Position numbers and translations under genes: made by a program. A stretch of 54,524 nucleotides of DNA from Prochlorococcus marinus str. MIT 9302 (lineage in GTDB: Bacteria > Cyanobacteriota > Cyanobacteriia > PCC-6307 > Cyanobiaceae), in the NCBI RefSeq assembly GCF_000759975.1, contig NZ_JNAM01000001.1, positions 1 to 54,524 on the forward strand. The letters run 5' to 3'. The stretch's first letter is position 1. Each line of letters begins with the position of its first letter. The notes under the pieces are model-generated. The model worked only from the letters and a program-made list of their open reading frames with translations. It did not search any database and had not been told where the DNA came from. Shown piece by piece: positions 40,387-51,188 of the stretch.

Positions 40387-40442
40387 AAAAAAGCCCGATA
40401 TAATCGGGCGATTTAGTGTGTGAGGAGTATGGGGTTTCCCCC
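40387..40442 (-). ncRNA. yfr1: small regulatory RNA Yfr1
   Basis: Read on the minus strand: a 5' hairpin GGGG-gaaa-CCCC, then the invariant single-stranded core ACTCCTCACAC, then a terminator hairpin GCCCGAT / ATCGGGC followed by six T. This three-part structure and the position between guaB and trxA are exactly those described for Yfr1. It regulates mRNAs, including porin-type outer-membrane proteins, by base-pairing through the core. The promoter must lie in the roughly 70 bp between 40442 and guaB. Confidence 0.95.
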
Positions 40443-40526
40443 ATCATTTAATAATAACTCCTAATACGAAATTTTTCAGTTTAATAGTTAATTCACAAAG
40501 GTTTTATAAATTTTATCTAAAATAAA

Positions 40527-41690
40527 TTACTTACCCATCCCAAGCTGCTGTGCTTTTTGATAAACCTTACCCTCTGTAAGAAGGGATGGTGCAATAACTA
40601 TTTCAACCTCTTGCATTTCTTGGATGTTTTTAGCCCCAAGAGTACTCATTGATGTTCTAATAGCTCCTAATAAATTATGTGTCCCATCATCAAGTAAGGC
40701 AGGGCCTTTAATTATCCTTTCTAAAGATCCTGTAGAGCCGACTTCAATTCTAGTTCCCCTTGGCAATATAGGACTTGGAGTAGCCATACCCCAGTGAAAT
40801 CCTTTACCTGGAGCATTTGAGGATTTAGCTATTGGAGAACCAATCATTACTGCATCTGCGCCACATGCTAAACATTTACAAATATCTCCACCAGTCACAA
40901 TTCCTCCATCTCCGATAATGGGAATATAATGACCACTTTCTTTAAAATAATCATCTCTCGCCGAACTACAATCAGCAATTGCGGTTGCCTGAGGGATTCC
41001 AATTCCCAGCACCCCTCTTGAAGTACACGCTGCTCCAGGGCCTATACCAACCATCAACCCTGCGACCCCAGCCTGCATAAGAAGTTTAGCAACTTCGTAA
41101 GTAACACAATTGCCAGCGACAACAGGGACTTTCATAGATTGACAGAGATCTTTAATATTTAAGGTTTCCTTACCTTCCATACCGATATGCTCAGTTGAAA
41201 CAACTGTTCCTTGGAGGAAAAATAAATCTATTTTGGAATTATTAAGTGTTTCTTGAAATTTAATGGCAGCTTGAGGCGTTCCACTAAACGCAGCAATGCC
41301 TCCTCTTTCTTTAACCTCATTTATTCTCTGTAAAATCAATTCCTCCTTAACGGGTTCACTATATATCTTCTGCATTAATGGAACAAAATCATTTTTTCCA
41401 ACTGATGCAATTTTACTTAATATTTTATCAGGATTTATATATCGTGTTTGTATCCCCTCCATATTAATAACCCCTAGGGCACCTAATTTGGTAAGTTCTA
41501 CAGCCGTATTAACATCCACAACGCTGTCCATAGCACTAGCTACAATAGGAACTTCTCTCTTTAAATTACCTATCAACCAGGAAGGATCAGTCAAATCGTA
41601 ATCAAGTGTTCTTTTGCCAGGGACTAAAGCTATTTCGTCAATGCCATATGCCCTTCTGACTTTTTTGTTCAAACCAAGTTCAATATTCAC
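40527..41690 (-). CDS. guaB: IMP dehydrogenase (GuaB-like, lacking CBS domains)
   Basis: About 387 residues from the GTG at 41688-41690 (NIELGLNKKVRRAYGIDEIA), which I prefer to an upstream ATG at 41759 that adds 23 unconserved residues. The enzyme oxidises IMP to XMP, the first step to GTP. Catalytic Cys is in GIGPGAACTSRGVLG; the phosphate loop IGDGGIVTGGDICKCLACGA follows. The CBS pair of classical IMPDH is missing, as in the guaB-related group of cyanobacteria and actinobacteria. Confidence 0.88.
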   Translation of the reverse strand: MNIELGLNKKVRRAYGIDEIALVPGKRTLDYDLTDPSWLIGNLKREVPIVASAMDSVVDVNTAVELTKLGALGVINMEGIQTRYINPDKILSKIASVGKNDFVPLMQKIYSEPVKEELILQRINEVKERGGIAAFSGTPQAAIKFQETLNNSKIDLFFLQGTVVSTEHIGMEGKETLNIKDLCQSMKVPVVAGNCVTYEVAKLLMQAGVAGLMVGIGPGAACTSRGVLGIGIPQATAIADCSSARDDYFKESGHYIPIIGDGGIVTGGDICKCLACGADAVMIGSPIAKSSNAPGKGFHWGMATPSPILPRGTRIEVGSTGSLERIIKGPALLDDGTHNLLGAIRTSMSTLGAKNIQEMQEVEIVIAPSLLTEGKVYQKAQQLGMGK

Positions 41691-41869
41691 GAATTTTTTA
41701 TTTATTTTGATTAAATTAACAACTAAAGGGGTAATAAGCCAAGGTTTATTCAAAAACATCAGGTTTTTTTCTGAATTTGTGTGTAAATGTCAGTATTTGG
41801 GTATTAATTATATCTTTTTTTTTATTCATTATGACAATCAGCGATTATTATTAAATAAAGCTTTTATGT

Positions 41870-44467
41870 ATGTCTGATATTGTAGATCCCGGGAACTCTG
41901 GATTAAGCGAAGATAACGATCGAATTATTCAGACCGACTTAAGAAATGAGATGTCTCGCTCTTATCTCGAGTATGCAATGAGCGTTATAGTTGGTCGTGC
42001 TCTTCCAGATGCGAGGGATGGATTAAAGCCTGTTCATAGAAGAATTCTTTATGCAATGTATGAACTTGGTTTAACTAGTGGTAGGCCATACAGAAAATGT
42101 GCAAGGGTTGTAGGAGAAGTACTTGGTAAATACCATCCCCACGGTGACACTGCAGTCTATGATGCTTTGGTAAGGATGGCTCAGGATTTTTCTATGAGGA
42201 TGCCACTAATCGATGGTCATGGAAACTTTGGTTCTGTAGATAACGATCCTCCCGCAGCAATGAGATATACAGAATCTCGTCTACAGTCTCTTACTGATGA
42301 AAGTTTATTAGAGGATATTGAATCTGAAACTGTAGATTTCGCTGATAACTTTGACGGTTCTCAACAAGAACCAACAGTTTTACCCGCAAGAATCCCTCAA
42401 CTACTTTTAAATGGATCATCTGGTATAGCAGTAGGAATGGCAACTAATATTCCACCCCATAACTTAGGAGAATTAATAAATGGTCTCAAAACAATAATCA
42501 GAAATCCATCGATTGAAGATAGAGAACTTTTTGAAGTAATTAAGGGTCCTGATTTTCCCACGGGCGGTCAAATCTTAGGAAGAGATGGAATTAGAGAAAC
42601 TTTTAAAACGGGAAGAGGTTCGATAACCATGAGAGGTGTAGCAAATATTGAGCAAATTAAATCAGCTGGCAGATCAGAAAAAGATGCTGTGATAATTACA
42701 GAACTCCCTTTTCAAACTAATAAAGCGGCCTTGATAGAGAGAATTGCAGATATGGTTAATGAAAAAAAATTAGAAGGTATTTCTGATATTAGAGATGAAA
42801 GTGATCGAGATGGGATGAGGATTGTTATCGAGTTAAAAAGAGATGCCTATCCACAAGTAATTTTAAATAATTTATTTAAATTAACACCGCTACAAAATAA
42901 CTTTAGTGCGAATATTCTAGCCTTGGTTAAAGGAGAGCCCACAACTCTTTCTCTTAGAAAAATGTTAGATGTATTTCTAGATTTTAGAGTAGAGACCATA
43001 AAGCGAAGAACAGGATTTTTATTAAAAAAGGCAGAAGAAAGAGATCACATCGTAAAGGGTCTTTTATTAGCCTTAGGTGCTATGGATGAAATTATTAATC
43101 TAATAAGATCAGCAAAAGACACAACTTCAGCTCGAGAAAGATTAAAAACTGATCATGAATTATCTTCCACACAGGCAGACGCAATCTTACAAATGCAGTT
43201 AAGAAGATTAACAGCTCTTGAGGCAGATAAAATCAAAGCAGAACATGAAGAATTAACTCAAAAAATTAACCAATATAAGCAAATATTAAATAGTAAAGAA
43301 AGAATTCTTGAAATTATTCTTGAAGAACTTAATAAAATTGATGAAAGATTCTCTTCGCCTAGAAAAACAGAAATATTAGACATTGGTGGAGGACTAGATG
43401 ATATTGATCTAATAGCAAATGACAGATCAGTAGTTCTATTAACCGAAGCAGGTTATTTAAAAAGGATGCCTGTTAATGAGTTTGAATCTACCAGTCGTGG
43501 GTCTAGGGGTAAAGCTGGAACAAAGACTCAAGGAGATGATGACGTTAAATTATTTATAAGCTGTAATGATCATGATACTTTATTACTTTTCAGTGATAGA
43601 GGAGTAGCTTATGCTCTACCAGCATATCGAGTTCCTATGAGTAGTAGAACTGCAAAAGGTACCCCATCCGTTCAACTTCTCCCAATACCAAGAGAAGAAA
43701 AAATAACTTCACTATTAGCTGTAGATTCTTTTAATAACGATTGTTATCTATTAATGCTAACAAAGGCTGGCTTTATAAAAAGAACTGCTCTTTCTGCTTT
43801 CTCCAAAATTCGCTCAAATGGACTAATAGCAATTAATCTTGAGGATGGAGACGCCCTAACATGGGTTAGATTATCAAAAGAAGGAGATAGTGTTTTAATT
43901 GGATCTAGAACAGGAATGGCGATCCATTTCAGATTAGATATCAATGAATTAAGACCACTTGGCAGGACAGCAAGAGGGGTTAAATCAATGAACCTAAGAG
44001 AGGGAGACAATCTAGTTTCTATGGATGTTTTAACATCTGATTTAGTTGATCAATTAGCTAAAATTGAAGACCTCAACAAAGAAATTGATGAAAATCCTGA
44101 GGTTAACTCTTCAGAAGGTCCCTGGGTATTAATAGCTAGTGCATTTGGACTAGGGAAGAGAGTACCTGTAACTCAGTTTAGATTACAAAAAAGAGCTGGG
44201 ATGGGTTTGAGAGCTATAAAATTCAGAATTAAAGATGATGTACTAGTTTGTTTGAAGGTCCTTGGTGAAGGAGAAGAATTACTTTTTGTCACAGAAAAAG
44301 GTGTAATTGTTAGAACAAACGCAGATAAAATATCTCAACAGTCTAGAGCCGCTACTGGAGTGAAATTACAAAGATTGGATGAAGGTGATCATTTATCAGA
44401 AGTGGTATTAGTTCCTCGTGAACAAATAGAGGACCCAGACCAACTTAACTCAGGGGAAGAAAATTAA
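41870..44467 (+). CDS. gyrA: DNA gyrase subunit A
   Basis: The 865-residue protein has the breakage-reunion domain with the catalytic Tyr133 in [11 protein letters not shown] and the drug-binding region around [20 protein letters not shown] coiled-coil dimer gate and six C-terminal beta-pinwheel blades follow, with the GyrA-box-like [11 protein letters not shown] near residue 545. With GyrB it introduces negative supercoils. Complete. The next gene starts 24 bp later on the same strand. Confidence 0.96.
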   Translation: MSDIVDPGNSGLSEDNDRIIQTDLRNEMSRSYLEYAMSVIVGRALPDARDGLKPVHRRILYAMYELGLTSGRPYRKCARVVGEVLGKYHPHGDTAVYDALVRMAQDFSMRMPLIDGHGNFGSVDNDPPAAMRYTESRLQSLTDESLLEDIESETVDFADNFDGSQQEPTVLPARIPQLLLNGSSGIAVGMATNIPPHNLGELINGLKTIIRNPSIEDRELFEVIKGPDFPTGGQILGRDGIRETFKTGRGSITMRGVANIEQIKSAGRSEKDAVIITELPFQTNKAALIERIADMVNEKKLEGISDIRDESDRDGMRIVIELKRDAYPQVILNNLFKLTPLQNNFSANILALVKGEPTTLSLRKMLDVFLDFRVETIKRRTGFLLKKAEERDHIVKGLLLALGAMDEIINLIRSAKDTTSARERLKTDHELSSTQADAILQMQLRRLTALEADKIKAEHEELTQKINQYKQILNSKERILEIILEELNKIDERFSSPRKTEILDIGGGLDDIDLIANDRSVVLLTEAGYLKRMPVNEFESTSRGSRGKAGTKTQGDDDVKLFISCNDHDTLLLFSDRGVAYALPAYRVPMSSRTAKGTPSVQLLPIPREEKITSLLAVDSFNNDCYLLMLTKAGFIKRTALSAFSKIRSNGLIAINLEDGDALTWVRLSKEGDSVLIGSRTGMAIHFRLDINELRPLGRTARGVKSMNLREGDNLVSMDVLTSDLVDQLAKIEDLNKEIDENPEVNSSEGPWVLIASAFGLGKRVPVTQFRLQKRAGMGLRAIKFRIKDDVLVCLKVLGEGEELLFVTEKGVIVRTNADKISQQSRAATGVKLQRLDEGDHLSEVVLVPREQIEDPDQLNSGEEN

Positions 44468-44491
44468 AAGGCTAATGGTGAATTAAATAAT

Positions 44492-45703
44492 ATGGAAATA
44501 CTTGATATTTTAATTTTAGGTTCCGGACCTGCAGCATTATGTTTAGCTTCTGAATTAGCAAAGCAAGATCTAAACATAAAGGGCATATCAACAAAATCTC
44601 CAAATGAAAAATGGGAAAACACATATGGCATATGGGCATCTGAATTAGAGGAATTAGGGTTAGAGTCCTTGTTATCACACCGATGGTGTAAAACAGTAAG
44701 TTTTTTTGGGAATGGGGAAAATAAAAAAGGAAACATTCCAACAAAACATAACTATGATTATGGTTTAATAAATCAAGAAGCCTTTCAAAATGAACTTTTA
44801 AAAAAATGCAAAGGTATTGAATGGTTGAATGAAACAGCTAAACATATTTCAGAGAAAAACAAAATCTCTGAAGTAATATGTTTTTCAGGTCTAAAAATAA
44901 AAGCAAGGTTAGTTATTGATGCAAGTGGACATAAAAGTAATTTTGTAAAAAGACCAGCTCAAAATGAAATCGCTCAACAAGCTGCCTATGGAATTGTGGG
45001 GAAATTCTCTTCACCCCCTGTTAATAAGGAACAGTTTGTATTAATGGATTTCCGTCCAAATCATTTAAACAATGAAGAAAAGTTATACTCTCCTTCTTTT
45101 CTTTACGCTATGGATCTAGGAGATGAAACTTTTTTTGTTGAAGAAACTTCATTAGCTAGTTATCCAGCATTATCACAAGAGAATCTTAAAAAAAGACTTT
45201 TTAAAAGACTGAATGGTAAGGGGATTAAGGTGAATGAAATTTTTCATGAAGAGAATTGCCTTTTCCCAATGAATTTACCCCTCCCATTTAAAAAACAATT
45301 TGTTCTTGGTTTTGGAGGGGCCGCAAGTATGGTTCATCCTGCATCAGGATACATGATCGGATCTTTATTAAGAAGAGCTCCACTCCTTGCAGAAAAATTA
45401 GCAATCTTTTTGAAAGAACCTCATCTAAGTTCTCTTGAGCTAGCAACAAAAGGTTGGGATATCCTATGGCCTTATGAGTTAACACAAAGGCATAAGCTAT
45501 ACCAATATGGCCTAAGAAGATTAATGAGTTTTGACGAAAGTAGATTAAGAAGCTTTTTCTCAAATTTCTTTAAATTATCGACAAAAGAATGGGTAGGTTT
45601 TCTTACTAATACACTTCCACTTCCAAAACTAATTTACGTGATGAGTAAGATGTTTATAAATTCTCCTCTAAAAGTAAAATTAGGAATGCTTAAGTTAAAT
45701 TAG
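44492..45703 (+). CDS. crtL: lycopene cyclase (CrtL family)
   Basis: The 403-residue FAD-dependent cyclase has the dinucleotide-binding N-terminus DILILGSGPAALCLASELA. Family blocks are YGIWASELEELGLESLL, FLYAMDLGDETFFVEETSLA and FGGAASMVHPASGYMIGSLL, the last being the conserved cyclase motif. It forms ionone rings on lycopene toward beta-carotene or alpha-carotene. Prochlorococcus carries two such genes (beta and epsilon/bifunctional types). I cannot tell which this is with certainty; the beta type is my guess. Confidence 0.88.
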   Translation: MEILDILILGSGPAALCLASELAKQDLNIKGISTKSPNEKWENTYGIWASELEELGLESLLSHRWCKTVSFFGNGENKKGNIPTKHNYDYGLINQEAFQNELLKKCKGIEWLNETAKHISEKNKISEVICFSGLKIKARLVIDASGHKSNFVKRPAQNEIAQQAAYGIVGKFSSPPVNKEQFVLMDFRPNHLNNEEKLYSPSFLYAMDLGDETFFVEETSLASYPALSQENLKKRLFKRLNGKGIKVNEIFHEENCLFPMNLPLPFKKQFVLGFGGAASMVHPASGYMIGSLLRRAPLLAEKLAIFLKEPHLSSLELATKGWDILWPYELTQRHKLYQYGLRRLMSFDESRLRSFFSNFFKLSTKEWVGFLTNTLPLPKLIYVMSKMFINSPLKVKLGMLKLN

Positions 45704-45707
45704 TATC

Positions 45708-47291
45708 TTAATTTCGCCAATCATCAATATTAATATTAGGAAAAACATTATCTTCTTCCTCAATATCTTCAAGAAATTCTAAATTAATATTGGAATGATT
45801 TTTAATCATTTCAACTAGTTTCCAGAACCTTAACAAATGTCTTTCTATTCTCTCTTTTGCAAGCTCAGTTGTAGTTCCAGCTCTTAGGATAAAACTCCAA
45901 TCTGAGGACTCAGAGAGAAGTAGTTCTCTTGCTGCCTGCTTGAAAAGTCTTGAAGATAAGTCATTATTAAAATTTTTCGAGCATAAATCAATAAAAGTTG
46001 AGCCTGCTTTTGTAATTTCTGGAACGATCCAAGCATTTGAATCATTAATCCAGTAATTATGGTAACCACCTTGCCCCCAGCTAGATGGCGATGGATCACA
46101 AATCTGAAGATTTGGCTTTAGAAGTAAAAATTCTTTTAAATTTGTAAGCTTAATTGAATATTTACGAGAGTTCTTTAAAATATATTCAATAAATAAAGGC
46201 CCCTCATACCACCAATGCCCAAATAACTCTGCATCAAATGGAGCTACCAATAAGGGATTAAAGGAAGAGGATAAAGTTAATTTTTCTAACTGTTTAGATC
46301 TTGCTAGAAGATAAGCATCAGCATGTTCCGCAGCCTTCTTTTTGGCTTCATTTTCTAAGTAAAACTCCTTTTTACCTAATGGTACTCTTTCATCCGTAAT
46401 CTTATGAAACTTTAGACCCAAAGGTCTTTTAGTTGAAATACCCTTCTTTTGGAGCTCAGTAATAGGTAATTCCCAACCCAAATCTTTATGAAATTCCCTA
46501 TAAACTTTGTCACCCGGGAATCCATCCTTAGCAGACCAAACGGGCAAGGTTGACTCACTATCTCTTCCAAAGAATGCAACTCCTTTTTTCGAGCAGATTG
46601 GAGCATATACACCATATCTAGGCCTTGGTGTGGAATTTAGAATCCCATGACCGTCTAAAATTGCATATCGAATTCCAGAATTAAATAGTTTTTCATCTAA
46701 ATTTTCATAATATGCACATTCAGGTAACCAAATACCTAAAGGCTTAGTTCCAAAAATATGTTCATGACTCCTAATAGCTGTGTTAATTTGTCCTTTAACA
46801 GTTTCAGGATTCTCCCTTAGAATTGGCAAATATCCGTGTGTAGCCGCACAAGTAAGAATATCCAAATTTCCAGAGGCATTTAAAACTCTAAACTTCTCAA
46901 TTAAATTTCCAGAACATTTTTGCCAGTATAAGTATTTGTCATTAAGATTTTTCAATAAAAATGCAGAGGCATTTTTTTCCTCTTGTGGCAGTTCATTTAA
47001 GAAATCATTCCTTGTTTTAATCCAGCTTGGGAAAGTTTCTTGAGTTTGTTTATTATCTAGAAGTGATAATAATGTTGGAGACAAACTAATAGTAAGTTTT
47101 GTATTTAAAGGATTTTCATTTTTGGAAGATTCTATTGATTGAAGTAGTGGTATATAACATTCCAATATCGCCTGAAATAACCAATCTTCTTCTAACGAGT
47201 TTTTTTCATTTTTTCTGACATAAGGAAGATGAGCATGTAAAACTATCGCTAACTGGCCTAAAACATTTTTTTTTGGGTATTGCCCATTCAT
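45708..47291 (-). CDS. GH57 family glucan enzyme (branching-enzyme type, DUF1957)
   Basis: The 527-residue protein has the GH57 opening LAIVLHAHLPYVRKNE. The catalytic nucleophile region is PLGIWLPECAYYENLDE and the acid region is PFDAELFGHWWYEGPLFIEY. A DUF1957 C-terminal helical domain follows. GH57 enzymes with this layout are 1,4-alpha-glucan branching enzymes or related amylases, so a role in glycogen structure fits. Convergent with crtL (4 bp apart). The 226-bp gap upstream to leuA shows only a weak short hairpin near 47338. Confidence 0.88.
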   Translation of the reverse strand: MNGQYPKKNVLGQLAIVLHAHLPYVRKNEKNSLEEDWLFQAILECYIPLLQSIESSKNENPLNTKLTISLSPTLLSLLDNKQTQETFPSWIKTRNDFLNELPQEEKNASAFLLKNLNDKYLYWQKCSGNLIEKFRVLNASGNLDILTCAATHGYLPILRENPETVKGQINTAIRSHEHIFGTKPLGIWLPECAYYENLDEKLFNSGIRYAILDGHGILNSTPRPRYGVYAPICSKKGVAFFGRDSESTLPVWSAKDGFPGDKVYREFHKDLGWELPITELQKKGISTKRPLGLKFHKITDERVPLGKKEFYLENEAKKKAAEHADAYLLARSKQLEKLTLSSSFNPLLVAPFDAELFGHWWYEGPLFIEYILKNSRKYSIKLTNLKEFLLLKPNLQICDPSPSSWGQGGYHNYWINDSNAWIVPEITKAGSTFIDLCSKNFNNDLSSRLFKQAARELLLSESSDWSFILRAGTTTELAKERIERHLLRFWKLVEMIKNHSNINLEFLEDIEEEDNVFPNINIDDWRN

Positions 47292-47518
47292 ACTTTTTAT
47301 AATTTATGCGTGTAATTCTATAAAAAATCAAAATTAACCTTTTATAAAAAGGAAGCTTTAATCTTAAAACAATACTTTAATAATTAAAGGATTTTATTTT
47401 TTTTTTCAGAATTTTAACCAATATTGTTAAGTAATAAGCATGCATCAAGTTTTTATTGAACAAAATCTAGTCATTTTTTTTTAATTAGCTTAATATAAAG
47501 TTTAAGTGATTCCTGCTA

Positions 47519-49147
47519 ATGTCCAAAGATCCTGGAAGAATTTTGATCTTTGATACAACTCTTCGTGATGGAGAGCAATCTCCTGGTGCTAGTTTAAATC
47601 TTGAAGAAAAGCTTGCTATCGCGCATCAATTAGCAAGATTAGGAGTAGATGTTATTGAGGCTGGATTCCCTTACGCAAGTCCCGGAGATTTTAAAGCAGT
47701 TAATAAAATTGCCAATGCTGTAGGGAAAGAAAATGGTCCTATTATATGCGGTTTAGCTAGAGCGTCCAAGGCTGATATAGAAGCATGTTATGAAGCAGTA
47801 AGTCCAGCTCCCAAGAAAAGAATACATACTTTTATTGCTACAAGTGATATTCACCTTAAACATAAACTTAAAAAATCCAGAAAAGATGTTCTTCAAATAG
47901 TCCCAGAAATGGTTAATTATGCTAAAGGATTGGTAGATGATATCGAGTTTTCTTGTGAAGATGCCTCAAGGAGTGATCCTGAATTTTTATACGAAGTAAT
48001 TCAACTAGCAATTTCTGCAGGAGCGACAACAATAAATATCCCTGATACTGTTGGGTTTACAACTCCAAGTGAATTTGGCAAATTAATAGCGGATATTAAT
48101 AAAAATGTTCCAAATATTGATGAGGCAGTAATCTCGGTTCATGGTCATAATGATTTAGGCTTAGCAGTTGCCAATTTTCTAGAGGCAGTAAAAAATGGGG
48201 CAAGACAACTAGAATGTACTATTAATGGAATTGGTGAAAGAGCCGGGAATGCCTCTCTAGAAGAATTAGTAATGGCATTGCATGTTAGGAAAAGTTTTTT
48301 TAACAGTTTTTTCAAAAGAAATTCAGAGTCTCCAACTCCTCTTACAGCTATAAGAACAGAAGAAATAACAAAAACATCTAGGCTCGTTTCCAACCTTACT
48401 GGAATGACTGTTCAACCTAATAAAGCAATTGTGGGAGCTAATGCTTTTGCACATGAGTCAGGCATTCATCAGGATGGAGTCTTAAAAAATAGACTAACTT
48501 ACGAAATTATCGATGCAAAAACTGTTGGTTTGAGTAACAACAAAATATCTTTGGGAAAACTCAGTGGAAGAAGTGCAGTAAGAGCAAGATTAGAAGAGAT
48601 GGGATATGACTTGAGCCGGGAAGACTTAAATGATGCTTTTGCTCGTTTTAAGGATTTAGCTGATAGGAAAAGAGAAATTACTGATAGAGACTTAGAAGCA
48701 ATTGTTAGTGAACAAGTACAGCTTCCAGAAGCTAAATTTCAATTAAGTCTTGTACAAGTAAGTTGCGGTAACGCATCTAAACCTACTGCAACAATCACTC
48801 TTTTAAACACGGAAGATAATACTGAGGATACTGCTGTATCATTAGGTACTGGACCTGTTGATGCTGTCTGCGAGGCTTTAAATAAATTAGCTAAAGTTCC
48901 TAATGAATTAATTGAATTTTCTGTAAAGTCGGTGACAGAAGGTATTGATGCTTTGGGCGAAGTAACCATAAGAATTAGAAGGGATAATAAGATATATTCT
49001 GGTCATTCTGCTGACACGGATGTTGTAGTTGCTGCTGCTAATGCTTACGTTAATGCTTTAAATAGGCTTGTATTCTCTGAGAAAAAAAAATCAATTCACC
49101 CACAATTTGATAATTTAGAAAATTCTGAGAAAAATATTTCTATATAA
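47519..49147 (+). CDS. leuA: 2-isopropylmalate synthase
   Basis: The 542-residue protein condenses acetyl-CoA with 2-oxoisovalerate in the first committed step of leucine synthesis. Metal-site blocks [16 protein letters not shown] and [15 protein letters not shown] mark the TIM barrel. The C-terminal LeuA dimer domain (about residues 390-520, with [15 protein letters not shown]) is the leucine feedback site. The long C-terminal tail (about 521-542) is Lys/Ser-rich. Complete. Confidence 0.96.
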   Translation: MSKDPGRILIFDTTLRDGEQSPGASLNLEEKLAIAHQLARLGVDVIEAGFPYASPGDFKAVNKIANAVGKENGPIICGLARASKADIEACYEAVSPAPKKRIHTFIATSDIHLKHKLKKSRKDVLQIVPEMVNYAKGLVDDIEFSCEDASRSDPEFLYEVIQLAISAGATTINIPDTVGFTTPSEFGKLIADINKNVPNIDEAVISVHGHNDLGLAVANFLEAVKNGARQLECTINGIGERAGNASLEELVMALHVRKSFFNSFFKRNSESPTPLTAIRTEEITKTSRLVSNLTGMTVQPNKAIVGANAFAHESGIHQDGVLKNRLTYEIIDAKTVGLSNNKISLGKLSGRSAVRARLEEMGYDLSREDLNDAFARFKDLADRKREITDRDLEAIVSEQVQLPEAKFQLSLVQVSCGNASKPTATITLLNTEDNTEDTAVSLGTGPVDAVCEALNKLAKVPNELIEFSVKSVTEGIDALGEVTIRIRRDNKIYSGHSADTDVVVAAANAYVNALNRLVFSEKKKSIHPQFDNLENSEKNISI

Positions 49148-49240
49148 TCCTGCAAATTAAATTATTTCTTAGGATTATTAAGTAGCATTAAAAATAGTCT
49201 CTCAATACTGTAGATTGAAAAATAACTAAAGCAGTAAATA

Positions 49241-49633
49241 ATGAGAGAAAGGTTACTAGGATATTGGGTACTTTCGTGGGTTGGGTTAATAAGCAATATA
49301 ATTGCACTTCCAATAATCGCATTAATAATAAGTTATGGGCCTCCACTAAAAGTTGCGAATATAACTCTTGCTATAAGTATTGGTTGGCCTGCTGCGATCG
49401 TTGGAATAGTTTCTTCAGCAGCTCTTTTAGCAGAGAGGAAATGGGGAGTAACTTTAACTCTAGTATCTCTATCAATGGTAATTTCTGGTATGGGTCCTTA
49501 CTCAGTAGTAAGGCTTATAACTCTTCAAGACATATTTGGAATTGGTGGGTTTACACTTTTTACAACATTATTAAGTACGTTGGCTCTTCTATATTGGTGT
49601 AATCCAAAACATCGAAGAAGTATCAGGCTATAA
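49241..49633 (+). CDS. conserved polytopic membrane protein, unknown
   Basis: The 130-residue protein has four helices (about 8-31, 44-66, 72-93 and 99-118) with conserved-looking Gly and Pro (ISIGWPAAIVGIVSSAALLA). It lies 93 bp after leuA on the same strand, and ends 8 bp from the convergent HD gene. Looks like a conserved picocyanobacterial membrane protein; no name known to me. Confidence 0.6.
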   Translation: MRERLLGYWVLSWVGLISNIIALPIIALIISYGPPLKVANITLAISIGWPAAIVGIVSSAALLAERKWGVTLTLVSLSMVISGMGPYSVVRLITLQDIFGIGGFTLFTTLLSTLALLYWCNPKHRRSIRL

Positions 49634-49641
49634 ATTTAGAA

Positions 49642-51114
49642 TTAAGAAAAAGTATTGTTCTTGCTAGTTGGATACTGAATTCTTCTATGTCTAATTCTTT
49701 TCCATACATTCAAAAATGCCCTTTTTATTAAAAAAATTTCTCCCTTTGATAAATTACTATCATCTAATTGGCCATCTTTTTGACGTGAGTAGATAATTTT
49801 AGATATTGTTTCCAAAGCTTGTTTATCAGTTGCATTAATATTCATAGCTCTTAGTGCTGCTTCACATCCATCAGCAAGCATTAAAATAGCTGTTTCTTTT
49901 GACTGAGGAATAGGACCATTGTATCTAAAATCATTTTCATTAATCTTGATATTTTTTTCTTTAGCTTTATGAAAAAAATATCCCATTTTTAGAGTGCCTT
50001 GATGTTCTGGGATAAAATTTGCAATTGGTTTAGGGAGCCTATTTTTTCTTGCATACTTTAATCCTTCATCAACATGTGCCTGTAATACCTCTGCACTTCT
50101 AATAGGATCATCTATTTCGTCATGTGGATTTTTTGATCCATCCTGATTTTCAATAAACCAATTAGGGGCATGTAATTTACCAACATCATGATATAACGCT
50201 CCAGTTTTAATTAGATCGATATCACCACCAATCATTCTTGTTGCTTCCTCTGCTAAACCACAGATAAGTAAGGTATGTTCAAAAGTACCAGGAGCTTCAA
50301 GAGACAATCTTCTAATAAGAGGTTTCTCTTTATCAGCCAATTCGAGTAATCTAGCTTTAGTTAACAATCCAAAAATCGATTCAAAAATAGGAATAAATAA
50401 TATAGTAAAAAGCATTACTATTGCTAATAACAGAGAATCTGAAAATATATCTCCTTTAGCAAAAACAAATTCTTGTTTGTCAACAAGAGATATTTTATCT
50501 TTACCTATTAATATCCATTGACTTAAAAAAGATCCAATGGAAACAAAAATTGAGAGTTGAAGTAACTGAGCTCTACTTCTTATTCTTCCTCCAAGTAGAG
50601 ATACTACTGAAGCGCAGACTAATAAAATAAAAAATAAATTATTATTTATAGCAATTGCTGGGTTAGGCCAAATAAGGCTCGCTGTTGAAACCCAACTTAA
50701 CGCCGTTATGCTTCCCATACCTTGAGATATTATTAATGCCGGTGGAATTATAATAGATAATGGACTTATGGTTGAAGCCAAGGATAATTTCGAAGCTTGT
50801 ACTGCTAAAAGAAGAGTTATGATCAAGATAATCTGTCTTGAAGAAATTGTAGGATTCTCTTTTTTTGCAACTAATATCAAAATCCCAGAACTAATAAGTG
50901 CTTCAGTAAAGGTCAAAAACCAAGAAAAAATATCTGAGATATTTAAAGGCGAAAAAACAAGTAATTTATAAGAGGAAATTATTGAAATTAAAATGCATAT
51001 TAAAAAAATTATGAGATTATCAATTTTTGAAATTCTTGTTGGCTGCTTTATTGGAACTTGACTCCTCCTCCACAGATAAAACAATTTTTTTAAGGTAGAT
51101 GTAAGGTTTTGCAC
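49642..51114 (-). CDS. HD-domain phosphohydrolase, PgpH-like but without extracellular domain
   Basis: The 490-residue protein has a membrane part with about seven helices (about residues 30-265). A cytoplasmic HD domain follows, with LEAPGTFEHTLLICGLAEEA, then TGALYHDVGKLHAPNWF and NFIPEHQGTLKMGYFF, carrying the metal-binding His/Asp pattern of the 7TM-HD family. PgpH proteins degrade the second messenger c-di-AMP, so that is the likely reaction. Typical PgpH is about 700 residues because of an extracellular 7TMR-HDED domain, which is missing here. Confidence 0.82.
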   Translation of the reverse strand: MQNLTSTLKKLFYLWRRSQVPIKQPTRISKIDNLIIFLICILISIISSYKLLVFSPLNISDIFSWFLTFTEALISSGILILVAKKENPTISSRQIILIITLLLAVQASKLSLASTISPLSIIIPPALIISQGMGSITALSWVSTASLIWPNPAIAINNNLFFILLVCASVVSLLGGRIRSRAQLLQLSIFVSIGSFLSQWILIGKDKISLVDKQEFVFAKGDIFSDSLLLAIVMLFTILFIPIFESIFGLLTKARLLELADKEKPLIRRLSLEAPGTFEHTLLICGLAEEATRMIGGDIDLIKTGALYHDVGKLHAPNWFIENQDGSKNPHDEIDDPIRSAEVLQAHVDEGLKYARKNRLPKPIANFIPEHQGTLKMGYFFHKAKEKNIKINENDFRYNGPIPQSKETAILMLADGCEAALRAMNINATDKQALETISKIIYSRQKDGQLDDSNLSKGEIFLIKRAFLNVWKRIRHRRIQYPTSKNNTFS

Positions 51115-51188
51115 AGAATATAATTAAATCTATTTGATTAATTTAAAATTATAGGCATGCTAGGTGTAAAAAGGAGATGTTTTTCTAA

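Noticed and set aside
44464-44744. Minus-strand ORFs opposite the start of crtL
   Set aside because: Both are shadows of the cyclase N-terminus, which has a clear FAD-binding motif on the plus strand.
47338-47353. Small hairpin (CCTTTT / AAAAGG) between the GH57 gene and leuA
   Set aside because: A 3-base loop and weak stem in AT-rich DNA with no adjacent T run. No support for a terminator or regulator.
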